NCBI GenBank assembly: GCA_011033025.1
Contig: WFMF01000099.1
Coordinates: 188,369 to 252,368, forward strand
Length of the DNA: 64,000 nucleotides
Source of the DNA: Beroe forskalii
Lineage: Eukaryota; Ctenophora; Nuda; Beroida; Beroidae
Direction of reading: 5' to 3'
A model generated the notes under the pieces. The model was given only the letters and a program-made list of their open reading frames with translations, made no database searches and had not been told where the DNA came from. Below, piece by piece: positions 23,905 to 33,949 of the stretch; positions within the stretch are counted from its first letter, which is position 1; the number at the start of each line of letters is the position of its first letter. Made by a program: the position numbers and the translations under genes.

Positions 23905-24600
23905 AAGGATGGGTCAGTGGTGTAGTGGTATCGATTTGAGCACAGGGTCGAAAGATCCTGAGTTTGAATCCTGGCCAGGGCCACTAAGCTAAGGGTAAGA
24001 GATTTATCTCGAGCCTATGCAGCCCAATGGTTCACTCAGCCATACATACAGGAAGGGGCCATCCATAAAGGACTTGGCAAAATTTCGGCCATTTTAGATC
24101 CCTCCCTCACCCTTGTCCGCATTTCAGAAACCCCTTCCTCCCCCCTCTCCCCCTCTCCCCCCCCCCCACCCCACGACATCTGCATTTTTCTTAAAACTAT
24201 TTTGAGTCATCATTCTGAGCCCGAAATTTCACGATTTTCTTGTGAAATAAATGTCAAATCAACCAATATTTCCATAAACTGTGGACGTCCGCATTAATTG
24301 GCCAAACACCACCCTCCCCCTTATGTCGGCAAATGTCTGCATTGGCCAGACTCCCCCCTCCCCCTCATTCAGAAGAAAACTAAAATTAAAATTTCAGAAT
24401 AAAACTAAAATTTATTTTGCATTTCATTGAACACTATAAATATATCAAAATAAATCAACAAAAATTTTCCATTATTAGGATTCTGATTTCAGGGTGATAT
24501 GCGGAAGCCCTTTATGGATGGCCCCAATACTGTGTGGGAGGGGTAAATGAGGAGCTGCCCATTGCAGCTAAGTCTCCAGTGAATAAACTATTAAACTTTA
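23905..24600 (+). mobile_element. tRNA-derived SINE, split by a palindromic insertion
   Basis: The head carries pol III promoter boxes: A box TGGTGTAGTGGTA at 23918-23930 and B box AGTTTGAATCC at 23961-23971, about 40 bp apart, as in a tRNA gene. The acceptor-stem pairing of a functional tRNA is not evident, so it is a SINE head rather than a tRNA gene. The body continues to about 24050 (CAGCCATACATACAG), is interrupted by the element at 24056-24524, and appears to resume with AATACTGTGTGGGAGGGG to about 24600. The resumption is inferred from the similar ATAC junction and needs another SINE copy to confirm. Confidence 0.6.
24056..24524 (-). mobile_element. 469-bp palindromic element, second copy of the GGGCCATCC family
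   Basis: Begins GGGCCATCCATAAAGGACTT and ends CCTTTATGGATGGCCC. The inside matches the 16839 element in reverse complement: CCCTCACCCTTGTCCGCATT, TGAGCCCGAAATTTCACGAT and GTGGACGTCCGCATTAA. It is longer because of C-rich and A+T-rich expansions. No clean target duplication is seen. A third terminal fragment, GGGACCATCCATTAAGGAT, lies at 23892-23910 directly before the SINE head. Confidence 0.85.
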
Positions 24601-25199
24601 TGGATTACACTTCCTTAACAGTCACTGGCTTGATTATATACTTGGATCCATCAATTCCTGTCATTGGCTGTACAGCTGTTGGAATATAAGTCAAAGCTTT
24701 GAGATAAAAAAGGACATCCAAAAAATTTGGGCCATTATAGACCCCTAGAGGGCAGGTACTCGACGGGCGATGTCCGTCCCTTTCTTCTGACTTGTTGCGC
24801 AAAGTGACGTCCAAATGTGGAACGTTGCGCCGCGCGCGAGGGTAGGGTAACATCCTACGAGCAGGTACCAGGTTCTTTCCAGTCAAGGCCTCACACACCT
24901 CCCTCTCCTGTCCTCCTGAGTGTACCAACTGCACTTCCCAACTGCAGTTGGTATCATCCACAATTCCACACCTTCCACCTGCTGGAAACTCTCCAGTATC
25001 ACTAACCAGCTAAGCTAAGCTAAGTATCTGACCTCACCATCAAACTCCTCATTTAGTCATTTATTATTTATTAAGTTTTAATTTAAAATTATAACCACCC
25101 TCGCCCGTTCTTTTTATGCATCGCTTTACTTAATCATTAAAATTCAGGCACATGAATGACACTAATTAACTCAGTCTACCTTCAAAGTATGAGCAATGA
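24601..25199. other. Gene-free stretch
   Basis: A minus-strand open frame of 118 codons (24605-24961) has no recognised motif. It is not called as a gene. Confidence 0.35.
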
Positions 25200-25900
25200 T
25201 CAATTGTCAGACGCGCGCGCCCGCCCGCCGAAGGCGTAGGGGTCAGACAACGTCTGACAAATGATCAACCCACAGTCCACACATATTATTCATTGTAACA
25301 ACAGTATACTCACGTTGTACAATACAACACCCAATATGACTTCCTCCTCAAACTTTCAAAGGCAACCTGGCAACCCTTTTCAGACGTTGTCTGACCTTCG
25401 GCGCCTCGGCGGACGGCGGACGGTACGCGCGCGCCGAAGGCGAAGGGGTCAGACAACGTTTGACAAACTCCGCCTGATCGGCACCGACTGAAGCCCGTCC
25501 GGCGCCGGACTACGCCCGCGTTCTGCACTGGCGTTCTGCATGTGCATGCTGAGCTACATTACACCCTTGAATCCTTCCGGCGCTAGGATCAATGCTGATT
25601 GACGTCTGATCTGTGCTCATCGACGCCCTTTTGACTTCGATGGCCACCTGTTAGGTGCCGATATGCGATTTCACTTAACCAGGTGCTAAAGAGGGCTCTG
25701 CTTAAAGTAAATATGCGATAGACGTCTCATTTGCACCGATCGATGTCTGATTTGCACCGATTGACGCCTGTTTGGTACTTTGGTGCTGATCAACGCAGTT
25801 TCTGTGCGTATCGACATCGTTTCGGTACTGATCGACGCCTTTTCGGCAGATCAACGCCCGTTCGGCGCTGATCGACGCCGAGAGTGTCTATTCACTTCCA
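25200..25900. repeat. GC-rich degenerate array with GTCAGACAACGTCTGAC palindromes and GATCGACGCC units
   Basis: This is the most G+C-rich stretch of the window. The first part has the palindrome GTCAGACAACGTCTGAC (25242-25258) and close copies at 25381-25396 and 25448-25464, with GCGCGCGCCGAAGGCG-like blocks between. The second part (about 25560-25880) is a decayed tandem series on the theme GATCGACGCCTGTTCGGTGCT. Base composition differs sharply from both flanks. No coding frame is supported. Confidence 0.75.
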
Positions 25901-27730
25901 GGGGTTTTTGAGCTCTGGTTCACTGATTGCATAGTGCTCATCTGCCGAGTGCCGGTGGCTGAATTGGAGGAGTTTCTTCTTGAGAGCTTCGTTCGAGGAA
26001 TGGGGATCCGAAATGGGCTTTTCAACTTTATACATCTGTCTATAATAAAGCAATGAATGGCCTATATCATGACCATACAGATAATTTCACCATTTATGAT
26101 CTTGGTAATTACTCAGCAGCTGAGTTCACCCAATCATCCATCAGATCAAATTCAGAAACGGTATTGCGATGCGCGCCGCACGCGCATTACTCAGAAACTA
26201 GCATAGAATGTTCACAAATTGTTGTTGTTATTAAGTTTGATCAAAATCTGAAGACCCTTCCAACCACGCGCGCGTAATTTTGCGACCAAAACACACGTTT
26301 GGCAATTTTGGATTAGTTCCAAGATTAAGATCAGTCGTCAGTCCTTCATTTTTGGAGAAAATTATTCTAATTTCTAATTTGCATCATCATTTAATTAGCA
26401 TCGATAGTTGATGCATTATGAATGAAAGCCGTCGTTATTCTTCAACTTGTTATCACGTAAGAAGCTTCCGACAACAAAATTAAACAATTAATTGGGGTGG
26501 GTATGAACGAAATTTCAAAATGATCAATGACAATTTGATTTAGGACAGTATATCATTAAGAAAATAAGTTAAAAACCAAACTACACGTTTATTCACAACT
26601 TTACGACAAGGAGGAAGGAATTTGATCTCCTTATATTTCAGGGTTAGGGTAAGGGCCAGGACAGGGAGATGTCCTTGTCCTAACCCTAGCCTTTAAGGTC
26701 TCAAAACAATAACTTCGATGACGAACTTCTGAATAAGATATAACTAAGTAACTACATGAAGTTATTTATGGATGGTTCAAGATTTGCAAACTCAAATTAA
26801 AGTTTAAATAATATAAATATAGTCAGAAATTTAGCCGATAAGATCATGATAAATATTCATTCTTTCATGAGATCTGGGAGCTGATGATACATCAGTGATC
26901 TGCAGACTTTAAGACAGTTATCATTTGCTTGCAGTATGTCGCATCTTAGGAAGTCTTTTCTTTGAGGTGTCTTGTTGCCGTATCTTCCACTGTCTACCTG
27001 AAGATAAATCTCATTATAATAAGATTAAATGTATAATAAAACTACAAAAGATTTGTGGGAAAACTACCAGAGGGAAACAATACGAAGAGTCTAGTCTTTT
27101 AGTTTTGATTCCTATTGAGTAACATTCCTAGCTGAATAGAATAGTACGTGCTTTTGAAGGACTGAAATAGACTGAAAGATTAAACCAGGGCTATATTTAG
27201 ACCACTGAAACATGAATTGATAGAGCTAATTCGAGTCAAGGGCGTATATTTCAGTTTCTGAGTGGTGTAATATCCTGTAAAATAAGAAACAGTGATAGTG
27301 CTACTGAAATCTCCACCCCCAACACTCGATCATAGCACCCTTACTAAACCATGGCTAAACCATGACTAAATTTCCATGAATTATAAAAGATATTGAGTGT
27401 CCAAGCACTGTTTTCAAGCGGGTGGAAGACACTTTTCTAAAGTTCTAGTGTACTAGCAAAGCGATGATTTGTCCCCAGAAACACAGTGGCCTGAGTCACA
27501 AGTCACATGTCCGATTGCTACCCAGGCGACATGATGAGGTAATCCTTGGCCCAGTGCCCCAGAGGACAATGTCCTGATATAACGTTACACACGGCTAATC
27601 TGTAGGTAATCTCATTACCTTGTCTCTGACTTGAGACTCTTAACGCGCGTGAAGGATTGGTGGTCAGTTGCCGCCATTCCATCGCAAGGAGAAGAGCGGG
27701 AGAGAAGGAGAGAGGGAGACTGGAGAGAGG
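25901..27730. other. Gene-free stretch
   Basis: No exon recognised. A small inverted repeat around 26640-26692 (AGGGTTAGGGTAAGGG and CCTAACCCTAGCC) looks telomere-like but is only one copy long. Confidence 0.4.
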
Positions 27731-27734
27731 GGGT

Positions 27735-27960
27735 GGGTTCCCGCCATTTTGTAGCACATTAGCTTTTTGTGGTACATTAGTTGTACTTATTGAGTTCTGT
27801 ACTATTCAAGACTTGTACTGTTTCAAAAACTTTCAAAAATGAGAAAAAATCTGAAATTTTTCTAGAGAAAGAAAAAGAGGAGGATGAAATTAAGGTTGAA
27901 CATGATGCAGTGGAGAGAGTTATTCCCGCCATTTCGTATTACATTAGCTGTACAGTAATG
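27735..27960. repeat. Direct repeat containing CCCGCCATTTCGTA...CATTAGCTGTAC
   Basis: Similar blocks at about 27738-27788 (TTCCCGCCATTTTGTAGCAC, ATTAGC) and 27920-27956 (TTCCCGCCATTTCGTATTAC, ATTAGC), roughly 180 bp apart, separated by a purine-rich stretch. Confidence 0.6.
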
Positions 27961-28852
27961 CACAAGAGGAGGAACGTACACATTCTCTACATTCCTTTGT
28001 GAGGTAATTGCTATTTACAGAAGTATTTGCAGCGGGGATTGTGTTTGTGTACACAGGATCTGCGTGGTATTGTACGCTGTAAACACAAACTCGGTGTGTA
28101 TTATGATGTAAAGATGTTGGTAAATATATTGTATACACCATACATTGTTTACACAATTATAAACTGCACACAGTACATCGGAATACACAATATTAGGTCG
28201 TCCTAGCAAAAAATGTCAACGGTTTCAAAGTGAAAATAATCAAAATCCCGATTTTTTATCTGATAGATGGTGGCCTCAACTCTCAGCAGCCTTATTTTCC
28301 GACCCTTCAAGATGTTGGATTTACCCTTTTATGCTGAAACAACGTACAATACCTTGCCTTGCATTGGTAGTGTTGGATAAATGCCCATAGTGCCGGACCA
28401 GAATGCCACATAGCCACGAAAATTGACAGATACATTCCGAGACTGTAAATTCACTGATTTCATTTGGCTTGTCCAATTAAATCATATAGAGATATAGCGT
28501 CTCAAAAATAAACTGTATTCTTGACCAAATCCTAATGCGTCCAAATTCTTAATTAATTCTGCTGAACTAAAGTTGCTTAATAACTGTTTTGAAGCTCAGT
28601 TCGTTGATCCTTCCCAGTCCCACTCCCTATTGTGATAAGGTAATAAAGCTGTGAACATCCAAATGAGAATCAAATGTTTCAGGCATACTTATCACTTACT
28701 TATTTATCTATCTAATGAGCTAATAAGCTAATTTTACTTTATTTTCTGCCCTTTCCACTTTTTTCATTTTATTTAAGTGTTAAATAGATGGTAAATGAAA
28801 GATTTTGGTAAATCTCCATAATTCAACCCATTTATAGTCATAAAATGATGAG
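27961..28852. other. Gene-free stretch
   Basis: Nothing gene-like is seen. The TGTAAACA-like sites near 28078 and 28147 are forkhead-type motifs but could easily be chance. Confidence 0.35.
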
Positions 28853-28960
28853 TTATAAAATGGGCGGCTCTGATTGGTCAGTGATAATAGGATGATTTAG
28901 CTGATTCGCCCTCCTATTGGGTGATAGACTTCCCTTTCCCGCGAGCTTGTGTGGGAGGTA
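28853..28960 (+). promoter_or_regulatory. Promoter-like cluster: TATAAAA, GGGCGG, two CCAAT boxes
   Basis: TATAAAATGGGCGGCTCTGA at 28855 is followed by ATTGG at 28873 and 28916 (43 bp apart, same direction), then CCCGCGAGCTTGTGTGGGAG and a splice-donor-like GTAAGAG at 28957. The cluster could drive a transcript rightward with a short first exon, but no coding exon is identified downstream. Confidence 0.3.
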
Positions 28961-29075
28961 AGAGCCAAAACAAGCAAGAGAGGAAGAAAACAAGCAAGGG
29001 AGGAAGAGAGAAGAGGAAGAGGGAGAGAACCAAAACAAGCAAGACTCAAGAGGGGAAGAGAGAGTGTCGTTGTGC
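28961..29075 (+). repeat. Purine-rich ACAAGCAAGAGAGGAAGAG repeat
   Basis: Three or more copies of ACAAGCAAG followed by GAGGAAGAG-type sequence. The open frame (28949-29350) is Lys/Arg/Glu-rich because of the repeat and is not called as a gene. Confidence 0.7.
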
Positions 29076-29227
29076 AGTGTGCATATAAAAAGTTCTTAAG
29101 TTTATTGAAGAGCGGGAAAAATACAAGGTCTTCATCGTGTCATCAATTCACCATTTCTAAAACATTAAAATATGAATTCCCGCTCAGTCACTATAAGATT
29201 GCCGCGGAAACTGGAGCACATATGTCC

Positions 29228-29745
29228 AGTGATGTAGGAAGTGGGTGGGCCAGTAGGGCCATGGCCCTACTGCGTCTCAGGCTTGTAGGGCCAAAGTATA
29301 CTTTGGCCCTACTGCTTTTCAAGGCCAGAAAACATAGATTTATTCAATAATCTTCGTTCTTTTTCCATGTTTCACACAGAATCAACAGGGCAGTTCCCCT
29401 ACTTTTATTTCACCTAATTTGATTTCACTAGAATGTAACTGTAAACTTGGTAAGCAATGCAGCAATCAAAGCCTATAATAGCTCTATAGTGTTTATTTAA
29501 CTCATGGCCTTGGGCTATCACAAGGCAATACCATGTAATGTCTGATGAGTTATGGTCAGAAGGAGTCTCGAATTTCTTGTTAAGATGATCGTGTGCAACA
29601 TTGATTTTTAGTGCCTTGCCAAAATTTCTAAAGATGATCACGTGACGTCAAGTCACGTGACATATGGTCACGTGACATGACGTCACGTGACCACTTTTGC
29701 ATCAAAATTGGCCCTACTGCCTCATGACATCTTCCTACATCGTTG
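29228..29745. mobile_element. 518-bp terminal-inverted-repeat element with 9-bp target duplication
   Basis: GATGTAGGAAG and CCAGTAGGGCCATGGCCCTA at the left answer to TTGGCCCTACTGCC and CTTCCTACATC at the right. Both sides are bordered by CATATGTCC (29219-29227 and 29746-29754). A 9-bp duplication is typical of Mutator-like elements by family knowledge. The interior has repeated GGCCCTACTG blocks and, at 29638-29693, a cluster of TCACGTGA and TGACGTCA palindromes. No transposase frame is seen, so it is non-autonomous. Confidence 0.8.
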
Positions 29746-29920
29746 CATATGTCCTATCATGGCGGGAAACTGCAGAATGTGCCATGTAAGATTTGTTTAC
29801 TGAGTTCTGTGCAAGAGGAGTCTAGCATTTGTACGCACAAGTTCACTGATCATTGGGGGACATTTGAAGTGATTTGTAATCCTATCTACAGGGGGATTTA
29901 GAGTTGTTTGTAATTCTATC

Positions 29921-30025
29921 TAAACGCCGCGCACGAGAAATAGGCGGTTCAACGTCATCAACTCACTACTTTATGAAATGATAATGACGTCATCCTACCC
30001 GCCTATTTCTCGTGCGCGGCGTATA
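29921..30025 (-). mobile_element. Family A element inserted in a tandem repeat
   Basis: Ends AAACGCCGCGCACGAGAAAT and ATTTCTCGTGCGCGGCGTAT around the usual core (ACGTCATCAACTCACTACTT, GATAATGACGTCATCC). The flanks are copies of each other: GATTTAGAGTTGTTTGTAAT before and GATTTGAAGTTGTTTGTAAT after, and a third, more diverged copy starts near 29850. The element therefore sits inside, or created, a roughly 33-bp direct repeat. Confidence 0.92.
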
Positions 30026-30254
30026 GAGGGGGATTTGAAGTTGTTTGTAATTCTATCTACACGATTGAGGTACAGTGACGTTATATTATTTGAGTGTGGG
30101 GAGCCTTCTGGGTGACACCAAATAGCACATAATTCGTCAGTGAAGAAGCGGGGTGCTATTACGCGGGGGATGTTTGAAATTCACATGGATACTCTAGTGA
30201 TTCACGGGAATCACTACTTGTTGGTTGCTCGGGAGAGTCATATAGGACTTTAAA

Positions 30255-30402
30255 GGAGCGCGCGAAAAAGGGCGGTTTTTCGAATAACAACAATAAATCG
30301 TTATGAACACAGAGACAGGAGTTGGTCGAATCACTGAACTTCTTTGCACTGTGGTTTGTGGATTAGAATAATCACAGAACCGCCCTCTTTTTTATCAGAG
30401 TT
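30255..30402. mobile_element. Palindromic element with AAAAAGGGCGGTT ends
   Basis: GCGCGCGAAAAAGGGCGGTT at the left and AACCGCCCTCTTTTTTATCA at the right are inverted repeats related to, but distinct from, family A ends. The centre shows no CRE module. Confidence 0.65.
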
Positions 30403-31258
30403 TGAACTGTGAATGCACCTGGATCAAGCCAAGTAATTATTTTCAGCACACGTACTAAATACAGCAGTTCTGTGAATATAATATGTACATCTTTTAAAAG
30501 CGATTAATAGGAAACTTTACAGCGGCCGTTCATACGTTCATATGGAATTCATCGTGAAAACGCTGGACCATAAAAACCGGTTTAATGAACTCAAAAACCG
30601 GTTTAAACCAGTTTCGGAGACATGTCACAATAATATATCAGCCGGTATAATCGTTCGGTTTGACGCAATCGATTAACTGTTGTATTTCCTGACAATGACG
30701 CTTCACTCAGAGCCGTCAATATCAAGCCTTACATTCTTATCAAGACTTCCGAAATGTTTATCTGACAGAAAGCGACACAAATAGGAAATATTTTCTAGAA
30801 AGTTTATCTCACAGTCATATAGTACACCAGCAGTTTATCTCACAGTTTATCTCACAGTACGCTAGCCGTTTGTCTCTCGGGAATCGGCGAGTAAGCTACG
30901 ACATTGGTGTTGGGGCTAGCGGCTGGTGAGTGGTGACCTTGTAAGAAGAAGATCTGGGGGGTTTATCTGACTCAAGAAAGTATTTGACAATTCAGGACAC
31001 TTCACCATCACTGCGACACTTTCTTACATGAGTTCAGCTTCAGCTGATATGTTTGATTATATGTTAGGTTCAATGCCTTAACACAATGAACTCGATGCTT
31101 TGTCTAATGCTTGGTCAATAGATTAATAGATTAACATCCCTGAAAGGGCCATGAGGTCGCATAGAAGTGGGCACAAGCTGGGAACTGGTAATAGTTAAAG
31201 TGTGTCAGACCTTATCATGAAACACACCATGATGTGGAACATAATAAGAGGCTAAACA

Positions 31259-31303
31259 ACCAATCAGAGGACAGTATCTCACCCATTCTGCTCTCTCATT
31301 GGT
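31259..31303. promoter_or_regulatory. Convergent CCAAT pair, 38-bp spacing
   Basis: CCAAT at 31260 (AACCAATCAGAGG) faces ATTGG at 31298 (TCTCATTGGTCC). ACGGTATAATTC lies about 30 bp downstream. Third example of the identical 38-bp spacing. Confidence 0.4.
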
Positions 31304-31374
31304 CCAACAGTGCTTGAGTTTGACGGTATAATTCTACTGAAGCAGGGGGTTCCCACACTTCAGTGAGAACTGAG

Positions 31375-31420
31375 AGTGACGTCATTATCAGGCGTTAGAG
31401 TAGAGAGTTGATGTCATTAC
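31375..31420 (+). repeat. Paired-CRE module (solo)
   Basis: GAGTGACGTCATTATCAGGC, GTTAGAGTAGA, GAGTTGATGTCATT. The first half is perfect and the second differs at one CRE base. Confidence 0.65.
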
Positions 31421-31448
31421 GAGGAGTTAGATCTAGGAATTCACAGTT

Positions 31449-31590
31449 GGGCCAGGGCTCATTAACCTTAACAATTTACTATAATTACAGCAAATGTTAC
31501 GGAATCAATAACTCCGACTTCATTTTATTGCTAGCATAGTTAACCTTAATTCACTATAATTACAGCCACGGTAACGGAATCAATTTTTCA
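31449..31590. repeat. Direct duplication of about 65-95 bp
   Basis: TTAACCTTAACAATTTACTATAATTACAGC (near 31450) and TTAACCTTAATTCACTATAATTACAGC (near 31541) are each followed by a TTACGGAATCAAT or TAACGGAATCAAT block. Confidence 0.8.
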
Positions 31591-31714
31591 TTGTCGGTGT
31601 GTTTCACTCTAACAATGTCAGATATCACAGACACACGTTACTTTCACGAGTACTGTGTGAAATGAATTCACAGCTGACTGTGTCAAATGTATCAGATGCG
31701 AGGACAGGTGACAA

Positions 31715-31762
31715 TATGTCGACAATTTCCCATTTTAAGCCCTGATAATGACGTCATTCTCT
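31715..31762 (-). repeat. Paired-CRE module (solo)
   Basis: Reverse complement reads GAATGACGTCATTATCAGGG, CTTAAAATGGG, AAATTGTCGAC. It carries the same CRE-TTATCAGGG half as the reference copy. The second half is degraded. Confidence 0.6.
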
Positions 31763-32149
31763 AATATTTCTACTGTATGTGACCCAGTGCCCCTGAGGGG
31801 CTCGGACTTTAACACCACGTACCTTTTTACTGTTACAATACGAGGTTCCTGGTAGTGTGTGAGGGCAGTAAGTCACACAGTGTTGTCATCGTTAAGTTAT
31901 ATGTCTCGGAATTTTTCTCAAAGAAGTATGTGACGGTAAAAACTGCAAATTCTATTTTAATCCACAGACTGCAAACCACAGTGCAGAATAGACTGATGTG
32001 TCATGTCTATTACTCATGACTCACAGCTAATCCTAAACTGAAATTCTAATATTTGTTAGCTGGATTATGGATAGTATTTTTATCTACATACTACAGTACA
32101 GAATTGCTATTATATATAGTCTGTTTAGCCATGTCAATAAGGTTAGTAA

Positions 32150-32892
32150 AGTAAATCAATTGAAGTGATGCTTTTGTTTGAGAAATTTCGTCTTAATTTT
32201 CTGAGTTTATCTGCGCGCGCAGTTCTCAATATATCTGCAGGATATGTTTACTCTTCTCTTCTGACAAAGTCTCCTCCCATGTTGGATATATACATTGAAT
32301 ATATAACTTGTCATATTTGGCATAAACTCTCCTCTCCTCAGCAGCTTGTCGCATATACTTACTATGATTGTCACTCCGAGCAGATTAATTTTCTTGCGAC
32401 TGCACATCCAATCTCACACTTACAGACACACACAGACACACACAGACACACATACAAAAGTACAAACATCCCTGCACAGAAACATACAGCATACTAACTT
32501 GCAGACATTGTAAAAACAGTCACTTCAACTTCGAGACAAGTGAAAGTGTGGGAACAAACAGACAAATTGACTCTCAGACACATTTCTCGCTTTACGAAAG
32601 TGCAAATTCACTGTCAGATAAGAATACTGCCGTCCAAACATTCCCTCTACTTCACGATGAAGGTTCAGACAGACAGACAGACAGACAGACAGAATTTCAG
32701 ACAGACATAGTTCAGACAGACAGAGTTGAGACAGACAGAAAGACAGACAATTACTAAGTTAAACACATTGAGACAGAGTGGACAAACAGGTGGAAAAATC
32801 AAAGATTGAAGTGGTCATCTTCTTATGTGTGGCATTTTGTGCGTGTCCTTTGGTCCGTGTACAAAAAATATCCGCACACACATAATATGTCT
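32150..32892 (-). repeat. Long dispersed repeat, copy 2 (inverted partner of 90-893)
   Basis: Matches the first copy end to end in reverse complement, including CTGCGCGCGCAGTTCTCAAT, ATTGTCACTCCGAGCAGATT, the GACA microsatellite (32665-32755) and GTGCGTGTCCTTTGGTCCGT. The open frames in it are not genes. Confidence 0.85.
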
Positions 32893-33949
32893 AATGATTG
32901 AGCCGTGTGACCAGAGCAGGTCCTTTTGATTTGATCATTAGCTAGTGGCTTAGACTCTAAGAGAGCTAGAGGCTGAGAGATCTAGAGGGACTGTTGCTGC
33001 TTCTTACAGAGGTTTCGATGCGTGGAGACTGGCGTATTGCAATAAGGATTTAATGGGCTGCTTTCGTTGTTATAGCCCGTGTTGATATGTTTATCGCTAC
33101 ATATTTAGCTCAATAGGTCACTAAGAAATGGTGCAGGGATGAAGGTTTGAAGTTCTGGAAAACCTCATTAAATTTTGTTACAATATTTGGGCCCTTACCA
33201 AGACCAAGACGTCTGTGTCAATTTTCTTAAAATATTAGAATATAAAGTTGTCAATTATCTTAATAACACTCATTGCTCGCATACTCATGGGTTTATAGCT
33301 AGGTTTATGAGTATAAACAAGTTCACTTTAATTGTTGGCAATTACGGGGACAATAATTCATTGCCTCCAAATAATAACCTATAAATTCTTCTATTACAGA
33401 ATAGTAATATTACTAATTTATTCGTCATTGCTCTGTGGGGACATACAAGACGTGTGCTCAGTTGTAACTGCAAATTAAATCCATATTAGCATATTATTGT
33501 GGTCACGACCCTATGCAGATGCTTAATGTGCACATGAGATTCTTAGGATGGAAGGAAGGAAGTAGGGGAGGGGCAGTAGATGCACTGTATCTTTTTTCTT
33601 TAATTTTCGAATTAATTAACCATAGATAATCATCTTTATTTTCAAATACTGGCATTTTTATCTCATGCATAATCATCAATATTGGACCATTCCTTCTCAA
33701 TGATAGTTAAGGGCTAGTAAATCTGTTCATTTTTCGTGGCTCGTGACTTTTGGTCTTTAGCTTTTTGGCGAACTTTCGCAGTTTAATGTTGGAATTTGAC
33801 AATGGACATATTATATCAATTGTAGCCTGTAAGTCTCAACTGAAATGCCTTATTTGGGATTGCTTTTTGAGTAGCAGCACATCTTGATTGTCGCTAAAGC
33901 GTTTTATTAAAAGTTTCGTTAGTCATTTAAGAGGTTATAAATATGAATG
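32893..33949. other. Gene-free stretch
   Basis: No exon recognised. The short frame at 33175-33384 has no known motif. Confidence 0.35.

Noticed and set aside
23911-23980. A functional tRNA gene
   Set aside because: A and B boxes fit, but no complete cloverleaf or acceptor stem pairing is evident and SINE-like body sequence follows.
24605-24961. 118-codon minus-strand frame
   Set aside because: No motif, no splice context, and it adjoins transposon sequence.
26641-26692. Interstitial telomere repeat
   Set aside because: Only one or two TTAGGG-like units, forming a small inverted repeat rather than an array.
28949-29350. 133-codon Lys/Arg-rich frame after a promoter-like cluster
   Set aside because: Composition comes from the ACAAGCAAG purine repeat, and the frame runs into the 518-bp TIR element.
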